Shown: piece after piece, positions 22,601 through 32,622 of the stretch
Position numbering within the stretch: position 1 is the stretch's first letter
How the letters are laid out: every line of letters starts with the position of its first letter
From: Mycobacterium sp. 1164966.3
Lineage (GTDB): Bacteria > Actinomycetota > Actinomycetes > Mycobacteriales > Mycobacteriaceae
Reading direction: 5' to 3'
Length of the DNA: 64,000 bases
NCBI RefSeq assembly: GCF_001665395.1
Contig: NZ_LZSG01000021.1
Coordinates: forward strand, 62,001-126,000
Translations under genes and position numbers: made by a program
The notes under the pieces: generated by a model
Databases searched by the model: none
Told to the model about the DNA's origin: nothing
What the model saw: the letters and a program-made list of their open reading frames with translations, nothing else

Positions 22601-23554
22601 ATGTCGAAAGTTGAGATCGCCGCGCTCGTCGCCTTGTGCGCGGCGCTGGCATCGGCGATCGGTGATGTGATCCGGCAGCGCTCGGCGCATGAGATCACCG
22701 ACGAGCATGTCGGCCACCTGCAGCTGTTCGGCTTGTCGCTGCGCGACACCCGGTGGTGGCTGGGCGGCATGATGGCGGTGCTGAATTACAGCCTGCAAGC
22801 GGTCGCCCTGGTCTGGGGATCGGTGCTGCTGGTGACTTCGCTCCAGGTGACCGCGCTGCTGTTCGCCCTGCCGATCTATGCCCGCCTCACGGGACACCGG
22901 ATCACCCGCTGGGAGTGGGTTTGGGCGGTCGTCCTGGCGGTTGCGCTGGCGGTGGTCATCATTGTCGGCCATCCCGACGTCGGCCAGCCCCGCACGTCGC
23001 TGCACACCTGGATCATCGTCGCCGCCGTCATGGGCCCGGTATTGGTGGCCTGCCTGGTCGCCGCGCGAGTGTGGGCGGGCCGCCCGGTGGCGGCTGCGTT
23101 GTTGGCGCTCGTGGCGGGTTCTTCGTTGGCGCTGTTCGCGGTACTGACGAAGGCAGTCGTCGAAGTACTGCACGACGACGGCTTCGGTGCCGTGCTGCGT
23201 ACTCCGGAGTTCTATCCCTGGCTGCCCGCAGCGCTGGCCGGGATGATTTTCCAGCAGTCCGCTTTCCGTGCCGGTGCATTGACCGCTTCGCTGCCCACCA
23301 TGACCGTCACGAAGCCCGTGGTGGCGGCGGTGCTCGGGGTCACGCTGCTCGGCGAGGCGCTGACGGCCAGCGGCGCCGAGGCGTTTGTGCTGGCCGGCGG
23401 CGTGGCATTGGTGATCATCGCGACCGTGGCGCTGGCTCGCGGCGAGGCCGCGACGATGGTCGCCGAAGCCGGGCAAGACAGCAAAGACGCCATGGACTCG
23501 TTCAGTGACGATGGGGTCCCGGGCGGAGAACCCGTCGTCGAGGGAGCCACCTAG
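22601..23554 (+). CDS. DMT/EamA-type transporter, tandem copy 3
   Basis: A 317-residue membrane protein starting at ATG 22601 (MSKVEIAALVALCAALASAI), paralogous to the two preceding genes and sharing LRDTRWWLGG, LQVTALLFALPIYARL and FQQSAFRAGALTASLP. It has about 10 transmembrane segments and a short acidic tail. Substrate unknown. The next gene has its own -10-like element, so the array probably ends here. Confidence 0.83.
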   Translation: MSKVEIAALVALCAALASAIGDVIRQRSAHEITDEHVGHLQLFGLSLRDTRWWLGGMMAVLNYSLQAVALVWGSVLLVTSLQVTALLFALPIYARLTGHRITRWEWVWAVVLAVALAVVIIVGHPDVGQPRTSLHTWIIVAAVMGPVLVACLVAARVWAGRPVAAALLALVAGSSLALFAVLTKAVVEVLHDDGFGAVLRTPEFYPWLPAALAGMIFQQSAFRAGALTASLPTMTVTKPVVAAVLGVTLLGEALTASGAEAFVLAGGVALVIIATVALARGEAATMVAEAGQDSKDAMDSFSDDGVPGGEPVVEGAT

Positions 23555-23585
23555 GTCCACTGTGTCGAGACGTTAGTTTGGTGAC

Positions 23586-24281
23586 GTGCTGAGCGGCATC
23601 GCTATCGTTCCCTCCGCGCCGGTGCTGGTTCCCGAGCTCGCCGGTGGGGCCGCTGCCGAGCTGGCCGACCTGACGGCGGCGGTGGTGGCGGCCGCCGGGT
23701 TTTTGCCCATGGGCTGGGTCGTGGTCGGAACCGGCAGCTCTGACGAGGTAGTGCGTCCCGACCGCGTCGGCACCTTCGCCGGCTTCGGCGTCGACGTGCG
23801 GGTGCACCTCGGCCCGCAGGGCCCTGGGCCGACGCAGGCGCCGGCCCAGTTACCGCTGTGCGCGCTGATCGGTGCCTGGGTCCGCGGCCGGACCCGCCCC
23901 GACGCCGTCGCACAGGTCCGGGCGTACCGCAGCGACCACGACGCCGATACCGCCGTTGTGCTCGGTAGGAGGCTGCGTGCCGAGCTCGACAAGTCGGGCG
24001 ATCCGGTCGGTGTGCTGATCGTGGCCGACGGCGCCAACACGCTGACGCCGGCCGCTCCCGGCGGCTACCACCCCGGCAACGCCGACGCGCAGCTGGCCCT
24101 AAACGACGCGCTGGCCAGTGGCGACGTCGCCGCGTTGACTCGACTCCCCGGCCAGATTCTGGGCCGGGTGGCGTTCCAGGTGCTGGCGGGGCTGGCCGAG
24201 CCCGGACCACGAACCGCCAAGGAGCTCTACCGGGGGGCGCCCTTCGGAGTGGGCTACTTCGCGGGTGTATGGCAGCCGTGA
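23586..24281 (+). CDS. Class III extradiol dioxygenase-like protein (Rv2728c family)
   Basis: A 231-residue protein beginning [15 protein letters not shown], a pattern seen in class III extradiol ring-cleavage dioxygenase/MEMO-like proteins. I do not see a full metal site, so enzymatic activity is unproven. A -10-like TAGTTT (23574-23579) lies six bases before the GTG, suggesting a leaderless start. Its TGA overlaps the miaA start (GTGA), so the two are coupled. A conserved mycobacterial gene of unknown function. Confidence 0.75.
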   Translation: MLSGIAIVPSAPVLVPELAGGAAAELADLTAAVVAAAGFLPMGWVVVGTGSSDEVVRPDRVGTFAGFGVDVRVHLGPQGPGPTQAPAQLPLCALIGAWVRGRTRPDAVAQVRAYRSDHDADTAVVLGRRLRAELDKSGDPVGVLIVADGANTLTPAAPGGYHPGNADAQLALNDALASGDVAALTRLPGQILGRVAFQVLAGLAEPGPRTAKELYRGAPFGVGYFAGVWQP

Positions 24282-25225
24282 GACCGCTTGCCATCGTCGG
24301 CCCGACGGGCACCGGCAAGTCGCGGCTGGCGCTCGACGTCGCCGAGCGACTGGGCAGCGCCGGAATCGGCGCCGAGGTGGTCAACGCGGACGCGATGCAG
24401 CTCTACCGCGGCATGGACATCGGCACCGCGAAGCTGACGATCGAGGAGCGCCGCGGCATCCCGCACCGTCAGCTCGACGTCCTGGACGTGACTGAGACGG
24501 CCAGCGTCGCGCGCTACCAGCAGGCCGCCGGCGCCGACATCGAGGCGATCGCGGACGGCGAAGCTGTGCCCATCGTGGTGGGCGGCTCGATGCTCTACGT
24601 GCAGTCCCTGCTGGACGACTGGTCGTTTCCGGCCACCGATCCCGCCGTCCGGGCGCGATGGGAGCGCCGGCTCGCCGAAGTCGGAGTGGGCCGGCTGCAC
24701 GCCGAGCTGGCCAGCCGCGACCCGGCCGCGGCAGCGGCGATCCTGCCCACCGACGCCCGGCGCACCGTGCGGGCGCTCGAGGTGATCGAGCTCACCGGCC
24801 GGCCATTCGCCGCGTCCGCGCCACGCATCGGAACCCCGCGATGGGACACTGCCATCGTCGGATTGGACTGTGACACAGCGATTCTCGACGAGCGACTGGC
24901 GCGCCGCACCGAAGTGATGTTCGAACGCGGCCTGGTGCGGGAAGTAAGTGAGCTGCTGCGCAAGGGCCTGCGCGATGGGGTCACCGCGTCCCGCGCGCTG
25001 GGCTACGCGCAGGTGATCGCCGCCCTGGACGCGGGCCCCGACGCCGGACCCGAAGCCGAGCGGTTGCGGGCCGCGCAGCAGCAGACCTTCGTGGGCACCC
25101 GCCGCTACGTACGACGTCAGCGATCCTGGTTTCGACGCGATCACCGGATCCAATGGTTCGACGCGTCGGGGGACGCCGAGCGCATCGCCGAGGAAGCGGT
25201 GCGGGTGTGGCGGAACCTATCCTGA
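24278..25225 (+). CDS. miaA: tRNA dimethylallyltransferase MiaA
   Basis: Transfers dimethylallyl to A37 of tRNAs reading U-starting codons; MiaB then methylthiolates the product. 315 residues from GTG 24278. Walker A-like GPTGTGKS at 8-15, the DMAPP/tRNA-binding [17 protein letters not shown], and the C-terminal [15 protein letters not shown]. The GTG overlaps the TGA of the previous gene; ATG 24269 is an alternative adding three residues. dapF follows 61 nt later. Confidence 0.96.
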   Translation: MRPLAIVGPTGTGKSRLALDVAERLGSAGIGAEVVNADAMQLYRGMDIGTAKLTIEERRGIPHRQLDVLDVTETASVARYQQAAGADIEAIADGEAVPIVVGGSMLYVQSLLDDWSFPATDPAVRARWERRLAEVGVGRLHAELASRDPAAAAAILPTDARRTVRALEVIELTGRPFAASAPRIGTPRWDTAIVGLDCDTAILDERLARRTEVMFERGLVREVSELLRKGLRDGVTASRALGYAQVIAALDAGPDAGPEAERLRAAQQQTFVGTRRYVRRQRSWFRRDHRIQWFDASGDAERIAEEAVRVWRNLS

Positions 25226-25286
25226 TCGGGTGATGCGCGCCGGCGACGATGGTGCCGGCGCAGGCGGGATCGGAGGAGCGGCGCAC

Positions 25287-26156
25287 ATGATCTTCGCGAA
25301 GGGCCACGGCACCCAGAACGACTTCGTGCTGCTGCCCGATGTCGACGCCGAGCTGGAGCTCACCAGCGCCCGAGTGGCCGCGTTGTGCGACCGGCGCCGG
25401 GGACTGGGCGCCGACGGAGTGCTGCGGGTGACTACGGCGGGCGCGGCGGTGCGGGCCGGTTCGCTCGAGCGGCTGCCCGACGGCGTGAGCTCCTACGACT
25501 GGTACATGGACTATCGCAACGCCGACGGGTCGACGGCGCAAATGTGCGGCAACGGCGTGCGGGTCTTCGCGCACTACCTGCGCGCGGCCGGAATGGAGGC
25601 GCGCGACGAGTTCGTCGTCGGCTCACTGGCCGGCCCACGGTTGGTCACCGTGCACCGAGTCGATGCGACCAGCGCCGACGTGACCGTCGACATGGGAAAG
25701 GCCAACCGGCTGGGCACGGGCGCAGCCGTCATCGGTGGCCGGCGCTTTCAGGGAATGGCGATAGACGTGGGCAATCCGCACCTGGCGTGCGTGGATCCGC
25801 AGCTGACCCCCGACGAGCTTGCGTCCCTGGACGTCGCGGGCCCGGTCAGCTTCGACACCGCCCAGTTTCCGGCAGGGGTGAACATCGAATTGCTCACCGC
25901 ACCCGAGGCCGGACTGATCCGGATGCGCGTGCACGAGCGCGGTGTGGGTGAAACCCGTTCGTGCGGAACGGGAACCGTTGCGGCCGCCGTCGCGGCACTG
26001 GCTTACGCCGGCGCGGATACCGGAACGCTCACGGTGCGCGTACCGGGGGGCGACGTCGTGGTCACCGTCACCAACGCCACCAGCTACCTACGGGGACCGT
26101 CGGTTCTGGTGGCCCACGGTGAGCTCGCGGACGCCTGGTGGAGCTCGCCAGCCTGA
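25287..26156 (+). CDS. dapF: Diaminopimelate epimerase DapF
   Basis: Interconverts LL- and meso-diaminopimelate for lysine and peptidoglycan synthesis. 289 residues, the same length as the M. tuberculosis enzyme. The catalytic thiols are Cys87 (QMCGNGVR) and Cys226 (RSCGTGT). GGAGGA (25272-25277) before ATG 25287 fixes the start; a reading from 25230 adds an unrelated N-terminus. Confidence 0.97.
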   Translation: MIFAKGHGTQNDFVLLPDVDAELELTSARVAALCDRRRGLGADGVLRVTTAGAAVRAGSLERLPDGVSSYDWYMDYRNADGSTAQMCGNGVRVFAHYLRAAGMEARDEFVVGSLAGPRLVTVHRVDATSADVTVDMGKANRLGTGAAVIGGRRFQGMAIDVGNPHLACVDPQLTPDELASLDVAGPVSFDTAQFPAGVNIELLTAPEAGLIRMRVHERGVGETRSCGTGTVAAAVAALAYAGADTGTLTVRVPGGDVVVTVTNATSYLRGPSVLVAHGELADAWWSSPA

Positions 26157-26206
26157 ATTTATTCGGATGCGCGCCGGCGGCGGGCGTGCCACCATCGATA
26201 TTGGTT

Positions 26207-27649
26207 ATGACAGATCCCAATTCGCCCGGTACGGCAGATTCGCCGATGACGGGCATCCCAGAATCCGCACCGAGCCTCGGTGAACTCGCTCTCGAAGACC
26301 GGTCCGCGCTACGCCGCGTCGCCGGCTTGTCCACCGAGCTCGCCGACGTCTCCGAGGTCGAGTACCGCCAGCTGCGGCTGGAGCGGGTGGTCTTGGTAGG
26401 GGTGTGGACCGACGGCAGTGCCGCTGACAACCAGGCCAGCCTGGCCGAGCTGGCGGCCCTGGCCGAAACCGCTGGCTCGCAGGTGCTCGAAGGGCTGATT
26501 CAGCGCCGCGACCGGCCCGACCCGTCGACCTATATCGGTTCGGGCAAGGCGGCTGAACTGAGAGAAGTGGTCGTGGCGACCGGCGCCGACACCGTCATCT
26601 GCGACGGTGAGCTGTCCCCGGCGCAGCTGACCGCGCTGGAGAAGGCGGTCAAGGTCAAGGTCATCGACCGCACGGCCCTGATCCTCGACATCTTCGCCCA
26701 GCACGCCACCAGTCGGGAGGGCAAGGCGCAGGTGTCGCTGGCCCAGATGGAGTACATGCTGCCGCGGCTGCGCGGCTGGGGTGAGTCGATGTCGCGGCAG
26801 GCCGGCGGCGGCGGCGGCGGCAGCGGCGGTGGGGTGGGGCTGCGCGGCCCTGGTGAGACCAAGATCGAGACCGACCGGCGCCGCATCCGCGAGCGGATGG
26901 CCAAGCTGCGACGCGATATCAAGGCGATGAAGCAGGCCCGCGATACCCAGCGCAGCCGCCGACTGCACAGTGACATCCCGTCGATCGCCATCGTCGGCTA
27001 TACCAACGCGGGTAAATCCAGCCTGCTCAACGCCCTGACCGGGGCCGGCGTGCTGGTGGAGGACGCGCTGTTCGCCACGCTGGAGCCCACCACCCGCCGC
27101 GCCGAGTTCGACGACGGCCGACCCTTCGTGTTGACCGACACCGTCGGCTTTGTGCGCCACCTGCCCACCCAGCTGGTCGAGGCATTCCGCTCCACCCTCG
27201 AGGAGGTCGTCGACGCCGACCTGCTGGTGCACGTCGTCGACGGCTCCGACGTCAACCCGCTGGCCCAGATCAGCGCGGTTCGTCAGGTGATCTCCGAGGT
27301 GATCGCCGATCATGACGGGGATCGTCCGCCTGAGCTGTTGGTGGTGAACAAGACCGACGCGGCAGGCGACCTCATGCTGGCCAGACTGCGCCACGAGTTG
27401 CCCGGGGCGATATTCGTCTCCGCCCGCACCGGCGACGGCATCGACGCACTCCGGCGGCGGATCGCCGAGCTCGCCGTGCCCACGGACACCACCGTCGACG
27501 TGGTGATCCCGTATCACCGCGGTGACCTGGTATCTCGTGTGCATGCCGACGGCCGGGTGCAGGAGGCAGAGCACAACTCCGAAGGCACCCGCATCCGGGC
27601 CCGGGTTCCGGTGGCGCTGGCCGCCAGCCTGCGGGAGTTCTCCGTCTGA
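26207..27649 (+). CDS. hflX: Ribosome-associated GTPase HflX
   Basis: OBG-like GTPase that splits stalled ribosomes; in mycobacteria linked to hypoxia and antibiotic response. 480 residues. An N-terminal nucleotide-binding domain (QVLEGLIQRRDRPDP, TYIGSGKAAEL), a glycine-rich loop GGGGGGSGGG before LRGPGETKIETDRRRI, then the G domain with G1 GYTNAGKS at 264-271, G3 DTVGF and G4 NKTD. ATG 26207 is preferred over 26138, which would run into dapF. Confidence 0.96.
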   Translation: MTDPNSPGTADSPMTGIPESAPSLGELALEDRSALRRVAGLSTELADVSEVEYRQLRLERVVLVGVWTDGSAADNQASLAELAALAETAGSQVLEGLIQRRDRPDPSTYIGSGKAAELREVVVATGADTVICDGELSPAQLTALEKAVKVKVIDRTALILDIFAQHATSREGKAQVSLAQMEYMLPRLRGWGESMSRQAGGGGGGSGGGVGLRGPGETKIETDRRRIRERMAKLRRDIKAMKQARDTQRSRRLHSDIPSIAIVGYTNAGKSSLLNALTGAGVLVEDALFATLEPTTRRAEFDDGRPFVLTDTVGFVRHLPTQLVEAFRSTLEEVVDADLLVHVVDGSDVNPLAQISAVRQVISEVIADHDGDRPPELLVVNKTDAAGDLMLARLRHELPGAIFVSARTGDGIDALRRRIAELAVPTDTTVDVVIPYHRGDLVSRVHADGRVQEAEHNSEGTRIRARVPVALAASLREFSV

Positions 27650-27725
27650 CCGGACGGCCCTCCGCCGACCAACCACCCGGTTGGTATATGTTGGGCTGCA
27701 GACATTTCTGGCCGGAGGTAAATCC

Positions 27726-28886
27726 ATGGGCAGTGCCATCAAGTACCAGCGCACTCTTTTCGAACCGGAACACGATTTGTTCCGCGAGTCCTACCGGGCC
27801 TTCCTCGACCGCCACGTCGCGCCGCACCACGAAGAGTGGGAGAAGGCCAAGATCGTCGATCGCGGAGTCTGGCTGGAGGCCGGCAAGCAGGGCTTTTTGG
27901 GCATGGCCGTACCCGAGGAGTACGGGGGCGGCGGGAACCCCGATTTCCGGTACAACACGATCGTCACCGAGGAAACCACCGCCGGACGCTACAGCGGGAT
28001 CGGTTTCGGGCTGCACAACGATGTCGTGGCGCCCTACCTGCTAAGACTGACGAACGACGAGCAGAAGCAGCGCTGGCTGCCGGGATTCTGCACCGGCGAG
28101 CTGATCACCGCGATCGCGATGACCGAGCCGGGGACCGGCAGTGATCTGCAGGGCATCAAGACGCGAGCGGTCAAAGACGGCGACCACTACGTGCTCAACG
28201 GGTCGAAGACGTTCATCACCAACGGCATCAACTCGGATCTGGTGATTGTGGTGGCCCAGACCGATCCAGAAAAGGGTGCGCAAGGGTTCAGCCTGCTGGT
28301 CGTCGAACGCGGCATGGAAGGCTTCGAACGCGGCCGGCACCTGGACAAGATCGGGCTGGACGCCCAGGACACCGCGGAGCTCTCGTTCACCGATGTGCGA
28401 GTTCCGGTGGAAAATTTGCTCGGCGAAGAGGGTCAGGGCTTCATTTACCTGATGCAGAACCTGCCGCAGGAAAGGATCAACATCGCCGTCATGGCGGCGA
28501 CGGCCATGGAGACGGTGTTGGAGCAGACGCTGCAATACACCAGAGAACGCAAGGCCTTCGGCAAGCCGATCGGTAATTTCCAGAACACCCGTTTCCTGCT
28601 GGCCGAACTGGCCACAGAGGCCACGGTCGTGCGCATCATGGTCGATGAGTTCCTGGCGCTGCACCTGGAAGGAAAGCTGACGGCCGAGCAAGCCGCCATG
28701 GCCAAGTGGTACTCCACCGAGAAGCAGGTACACCTGATCGACCGTTGCCTGCAGCTGCACGGCGGGTATGGCTACATGCGGGAATACCCGGTCGCCCGGG
28801 CCTATCTCGATGCGCGGGTGCAGACGATCTACGGCGGCACGACCGAGATCATGAAGGAGATCATCGGCCGCAGTCTGAGTGTCTAA
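27726..28886 (+). CDS. fadE20: Acyl-CoA dehydrogenase FadE20
   Basis: FAD-dependent acyl-CoA dehydrogenase (386 residues). The FAD/substrate motifs are AMTEPGTGSDL and FITNG, and the C-terminal segment is LHGGYGYMREYPVAR...YGGTTEIMKEIIGRS. The catalytic base lies in the conserved GGTTEI context. GGAGG before ATG 27726 fixes the start. A TATATGTT stretch at about 27686 could be its -10 region. Rv2724c is the expected counterpart. Confidence 0.93.
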   Translation: MGSAIKYQRTLFEPEHDLFRESYRAFLDRHVAPHHEEWEKAKIVDRGVWLEAGKQGFLGMAVPEEYGGGGNPDFRYNTIVTEETTAGRYSGIGFGLHNDVVAPYLLRLTNDEQKQRWLPGFCTGELITAIAMTEPGTGSDLQGIKTRAVKDGDHYVLNGSKTFITNGINSDLVIVVAQTDPEKGAQGFSLLVVERGMEGFERGRHLDKIGLDAQDTAELSFTDVRVPVENLLGEEGQGFIYLMQNLPQERINIAVMAATAMETVLEQTLQYTRERKAFGKPIGNFQNTRFLLAELATEATVVRIMVDEFLALHLEGKLTAEQAAMAKWYSTEKQVHLIDRCLQLHGGYGYMREYPVARAYLDARVQTIYGGTTEIMKEIIGRSLSV

Positions 28887-29236
28887 AGGACCGGGAAAGG
28901 GTCCGCATTGTCGTGGGGATGAGCGCGTCACGTAACGTCGGCATTTGTGTCTTCTTGTGCCAAGCCGTCGATTGCCACGGCGGTGGGGGACCAGGTCAGC
29001 CCGGCAAACACCCACGTCAACTGCGTTTGCCCGCGGCGCCACCAGTCGCGAACCGGTGCTGAATTGGCATCATTTCGACATCGGCGGGGTATCTGTTTTC
29101 CAAATATTGCAAATTTGACTTCGCAATTGTCATTTGCTCTAGCAAAGTTATGCGAGCCCGGCGACAAGACCGACTGTCGGCGGGAGATGGCGGGCGCGGC
29201 CACCGATAACGGCATATCCGCCGGCTGGGAGGCTTG
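28887..29236. other. Intergenic segment, AT-richer, with a possible gene remnant
   Basis: No supported gene. About 29065-29150 is AT-rich against the surrounding DNA (TTTTCCAAATATTGCAAATT and neighbours) and probably holds the promoter of the next gene. On the minus strand a frame ending at 28928 reads WWRRGQTQLTWVFAGLTWSP and continues to a stop, but has no ATG start; it could be the tail of a decayed gene (M. tuberculosis has Rv2723 and Rv2722 on that strand here). Confidence 0.4.
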
Positions 29237-31681
29237 GTGAACGGGCAGAGAGGTAGCTTGGGCAAGCTGCTCGGTCGGGCGCTGGTCAGCCTGGCGGCCA
29301 TGGTGGTGGCCGCATTGTTGCTGACGCCTGTTGCGACAGCTTCTCCGATCGGCGACGCCGAGACCGCCATGATGGCGGCATGGGACAAGGCTGGTGGCGA
29401 CTCGTCGCCACTGGGCGCCCGCAAGGGTGACGTCTACCCCGTCGGCGACGGGTTCGCTCTGGAGTTCGTCGGCGGCAAGATGTACTTCACCCCAGACACC
29501 GGCGCCAAATTCGTCTACGGGCCGATTCTGGAAAAGTACGAGTCGTTGGGCGGCCCGGCCGGCAGCGACCTGGGATTCCCGACGATCAACGAAGTTCCCG
29601 GGCTGGCCGGACCCGACAGCCGGGTGGCCACCTTTTCGGCCAGCGACAAACCGGTCATTTACTGGACGGCCGATCACGGTGCGCACGTGGTGCGCGGCGC
29701 GCTGAATGCGGCCTGGGACAAACTCGGCAGCTCGGGCGGCGCGTTGGGCGTCCCCGTCGCAGACGAAAGCTACGACGGCGACGTCGTTTCCCAGAAGTTC
29801 AGCGGCGGGGCCGTTTCCTGGAACAGGAAAACCAAGCAGTTCTCCGCCGAGCCCGCGGTATTGGGCGGCCAGCTCAAGGATTTGCAGGTCGTGATCGATC
29901 CCGCTGCCGCGATAAACATGGCCTGGCGCGCTGCGGGCGGTGCTGCCGGTCGGCTGGGCGCCAAGAAGGGCGGCCAGAATCCCATCGGCGGCGACGGGAT
30001 CGCTCAGGAATTCGCCGGCGGCAAGGTGTACTACAGCCCCGCCACCGGCGCGAATGCCGTCGAGAGCGACATCCTGGCTAAATACGAGTCCCTGGGTGGG
30101 CCGGTCGGCAGCGAGCTTGGCTTTCCCGTCGCCAACGAGTCGGACGGGGCCATCCCGTCGAGCCGGATCGCCGTGTTCTCCGGACCCGACAAGCCGGTGA
30201 TCTTCTGGACACCTGACCACGGCGCGTTCGTCGTGCGCGGCGCTGTCAAAGTGGCCTGGGACAAACTCAAGGGCCCCCTGGGCAAGCTGGGAGCGCCGGT
30301 CGGCGACCAGGCCGTGGACGGCGACATCATCTCGCAGAAGTTCACTGGCGGAATGATTTCGTGGAACCGCGCATCCAACACGTTCAGCACCGATCCGGCC
30401 AACCTGGCGCCGTTGCTGTCCGGTTTGCAGGTGCCGGGGCAGAACCAGCCGAGCGGTGCAGCTTCACCTGCGCATCCGAAGAAATTCGGCTGGCACTGGT
30501 GGTATCTGCTGGCGATCATTCCGCTGCTGATGTTGCTGTTGTCGCTGTTCTTGGTGCTGAACGGACGCCGTCGGCATAGCCGTGCCCGCGAAGCCGCCTA
30601 CGCCTACGAGACCTCACACTATGACCCCGACCATGGGCCGGACCCGGGCTACGACGTCACGGCCGCCGAGTCCTGGGCCAACGAAGACGCAGAATTCGCC
30701 TCCCGACAACAGGCCCCGGCCGACACTCATGCGCCGGAAGAGGGCCCGGCATCCAGGATCAGCTGGTCGCGTTCCGCGGCTACCGCCGTTGCAGCCGAAA
30801 ACGAACCCATTGGAGCCGAATATGGTCGCGATTCGCTCGCCGGACCCGATGCGGCATCTCGAGAAAATGGCGCGGACGCGGGTTTCGAAGAGCAGGGGGA
30901 GAATCCCGACGACGTCGACACCACTTCCATACCTGTGCTGACCGATACCGGCATTCCCGATTCCGGTAATGCCGTTGACGTGGTGAGTGGCGGTGCTCCG
31001 ACCGGCAGTACCGAGGAGGACTTCGGCGAGGAACCTCGGGATGTCGGCTATCCCGAAGAGGTGTTTGCCGAGGCGCCCCCGGAGGACTCCTATTCCGACG
31101 ACCTTTTTGCCGAGGCGCCGCCGGAAGCGGATTATTCCGACGATGTTTTTGCCGAGGCGCCGCCCGAAGCGGGTTATCCGCAAGAGGTGTTTGCCGAGGC
31201 GCCCCCGGAGGCCTCCTATTCCGACGACGTGTTTGCCGAGGCGCCGCCCGAGGCCTCCTATTCCGACGACGTTTTTGCCGAAGACGCGGGACCGCAAGCC
31301 GCTTTTCCCGACATCCCTCCCGGACCTGAAGCCTCCGAAGCCGCTGGGGCCGCTGCGGCTGCTGCGTCAGTCACCCCACCCCGAACCGGCCGGCACGCGG
31401 CCGCCGACGAGGCGGCAGAGATGCCCGACGAAATTCCGGAAGAGCCGGAAGCAGAAGCCGGTGCGTCGGTTGCGCCGCGGCAACCCCAGCCCGCACGCCC
31501 GACAATCCACTTGCCACTGGACGACCCCTACCAGCCTCCCGAGGGATATCCCATCAAGGCAAGTGCGCGCTTCGGTCTGTATTACACGCCCAGCAGCGAG
31601 CTTTACGAGAACACGCTCCCCGAATTCTGGCTGGCCAGTGAGGAAGTCGCGGAAGCGAACGGCTTCACCAAAGCAGACTGA
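29237..31681 (+). CDS. LGFP-repeat envelope protein with membrane anchor, acidic repeats and a C-terminal 'sunset'-like domain
   Basis: An 814-residue protein. Signal peptide ~1-36 (LAAMVVAALLLTPVATA). About eight LGFP-type repeats (GGPAGSDLGFPT, GALGVPVADE, GRLGAKKGGQ, GPLGKLGAPVGDQ) in ~37-410, a module associated with mycolyl-arabinogalactan cell walls. A transmembrane helix at ~423-443 is followed by RRRHSRAR. The acidic cytoplasmic tail carries six imperfect SDDVFAEAPPEA-type repeats (~609-680). The last ~45 residues (GYPIKASARFGLYYTP..., ending FWLASEEVAEANGF) resemble the actinobacterial 'sunset' tail domain. GTG 29237 follows GGGAGG. Rv2721c-like; the role is probably cell-wall attachment or sensing. 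Confidence 0.85.
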   Translation: MNGQRGSLGKLLGRALVSLAAMVVAALLLTPVATASPIGDAETAMMAAWDKAGGDSSPLGARKGDVYPVGDGFALEFVGGKMYFTPDTGAKFVYGPILEKYESLGGPAGSDLGFPTINEVPGLAGPDSRVATFSASDKPVIYWTADHGAHVVRGALNAAWDKLGSSGGALGVPVADESYDGDVVSQKFSGGAVSWNRKTKQFSAEPAVLGGQLKDLQVVIDPAAAINMAWRAAGGAAGRLGAKKGGQNPIGGDGIAQEFAGGKVYYSPATGANAVESDILAKYESLGGPVGSELGFPVANESDGAIPSSRIAVFSGPDKPVIFWTPDHGAFVVRGAVKVAWDKLKGPLGKLGAPVGDQAVDGDIISQKFTGGMISWNRASNTFSTDPANLAPLLSGLQVPGQNQPSGAASPAHPKKFGWHWWYLLAIIPLLMLLLSLFLVLNGRRRHSRAREAAYAYETSHYDPDHGPDPGYDVTAAESWANEDAEFASRQQAPADTHAPEEGPASRISWSRSAATAVAAENEPIGAEYGRDSLAGPDAASRENGADAGFEEQGENPDDVDTTSIPVLTDTGIPDSGNAVDVVSGGAPTGSTEEDFGEEPRDVGYPEEVFAEAPPEDSYSDDLFAEAPPEADYSDDVFAEAPPEAGYPQEVFAEAPPEASYSDDVFAEAPPEASYSDDVFAEDAGPQAAFPDIPPGPEASEAAGAAAAAASVTPPRTGRHAAADEAAEMPDEIPEEPEAEAGASVAPRQPQPARPTIHLPLDDPYQPPEGYPIKASARFGLYYTPSSELYENTLPEFWLASEEVAEANGFTKAD

Positions 31682-31698
31682 GCAATTCAGCTGACAAG

Positions 31699-32394
31699 CT
31701 AGATCTTGCGGATCACCGTGACCACCTTGCCCAGCACGGTTGCTTCGTTGCCGGGGATGGGATCGAACGCCGGATTGTGCGGCATCAGCCACACCTGACC
31801 ACCCGCGCGCTTGAACGTCTTGACCGTAGCCTCACCGTCGATCATTGCCGCGACGATGTCGCCGTTGTCGGCAACGTGCTGCTGGCGGACCACAACCCAG
31901 TCGCCGTCGCAGATGGCGGCCTCGACCATCGAGTCGCCGACCACCTTGAGCAGAAACAGCGTGCCTTCGCCCACCAGCTCCCGTGGCAACGGGAAGATGT
32001 CCTCGACCGCTTCCTCGGCGAGGATCGGTCCACCGGCCGCAATGCGTCCGAGGACGGGAACAAAAGTGGGCTCCGGCAGGGCGTCGGAGCCAGCTACGTC
32101 GGTTACCGGTGTCGCCCCGGCATCGTCGGCGCCCCGTACATCGACGGCCCGTGGCCGGTTCGGATCACGGCGCAGATAGCCCTTGCGCTCCAAGGTCCGC
32201 AGCTGGTGTGCCACCGAGGAGGTCGACGTCAAGCCGACGGCATCGCCGATTTCCCGGATGCTCGGGGGATATCCGCGGGTGGTGACTGAGGCACGGATGA
32301 CGTTCAGGATCGTGCGTTGTCGTTCGGTGAGCCCGGCGCCCACCGGATGTAAACGGGCGTCCGCACCGGCCGAAGTGTCGTTGCTGTCACTCAT
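31699..32394 (-). CDS. lexA: SOS repressor LexA
   Basis: Represses SOS genes and self-cleaves when RecA is activated. 231 residues. N-terminal winged helix (about 22-85, [20 protein letters not shown]), Ala120-Gly121 cleavage site (RIAAGGPIL), catalytic Ser155 (VGDSMVEAA) and Lys192 (EATVKTF). The start at ATG 32394 gives [10 protein letters not shown]; a longer reading to 32538 would run through the operator. An SOS box at 32426-32441 provides autoregulation. Confidence 0.98.
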   Translation of the reverse strand: MSDSNDTSAGADARLHPVGAGLTERQRTILNVIRASVTTRGYPPSIREIGDAVGLTSTSSVAHQLRTLERKGYLRRDPNRPRAVDVRGADDAGATPVTDVAGSDALPEPTFVPVLGRIAAGGPILAEEAVEDIFPLPRELVGEGTLFLLKVVGDSMVEAAICDGDWVVVRQQHVADNGDIVAAMIDGEATVKTFKRAGGQVWLMPHNPAFDPIPGNEATVLGKVVTVIRKI

Positions 32395-32425
32395 GTCTCG
32401 AATGTAGCCGCAGGGGCCGGCAGAA

Positions 32426-32441
32426 TCAAACATGTGTTCGA
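32426..32441. promoter_or_regulatory. LexA (SOS) box at lexA
   Basis: TCAAACATGTGTTCGA differs from TCGAAC-N4-GTTCGA by one base. It lies 31 nt upstream of the lexA start, consistent with autorepression. Confidence 0.85.
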
Positions 32442-32622
32442 CGGGTGTGTCGCAGTGGGGCCAGGCCGCCCCGTGAGCTCTAGACCTGCTGAATAACAAT
32501 GGTGTAACTCTTCGCGAGATCGGGTACTCCGGCCGCATGCCAGTGATAGCGACCGACGAACTTGTCGGTGGGGCGGTCTAGCGTTTTGCTCGTGCGACAC
32601 GCTTCGCTCAAATGTTCGGTAT

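Noticed and set aside
21989..23560. A 523-residue minus-strand frame across two DMT transporter genes
   Set aside because: Same antisense high-GC effect; the plus-strand frames have clear membrane topology and paralogy.
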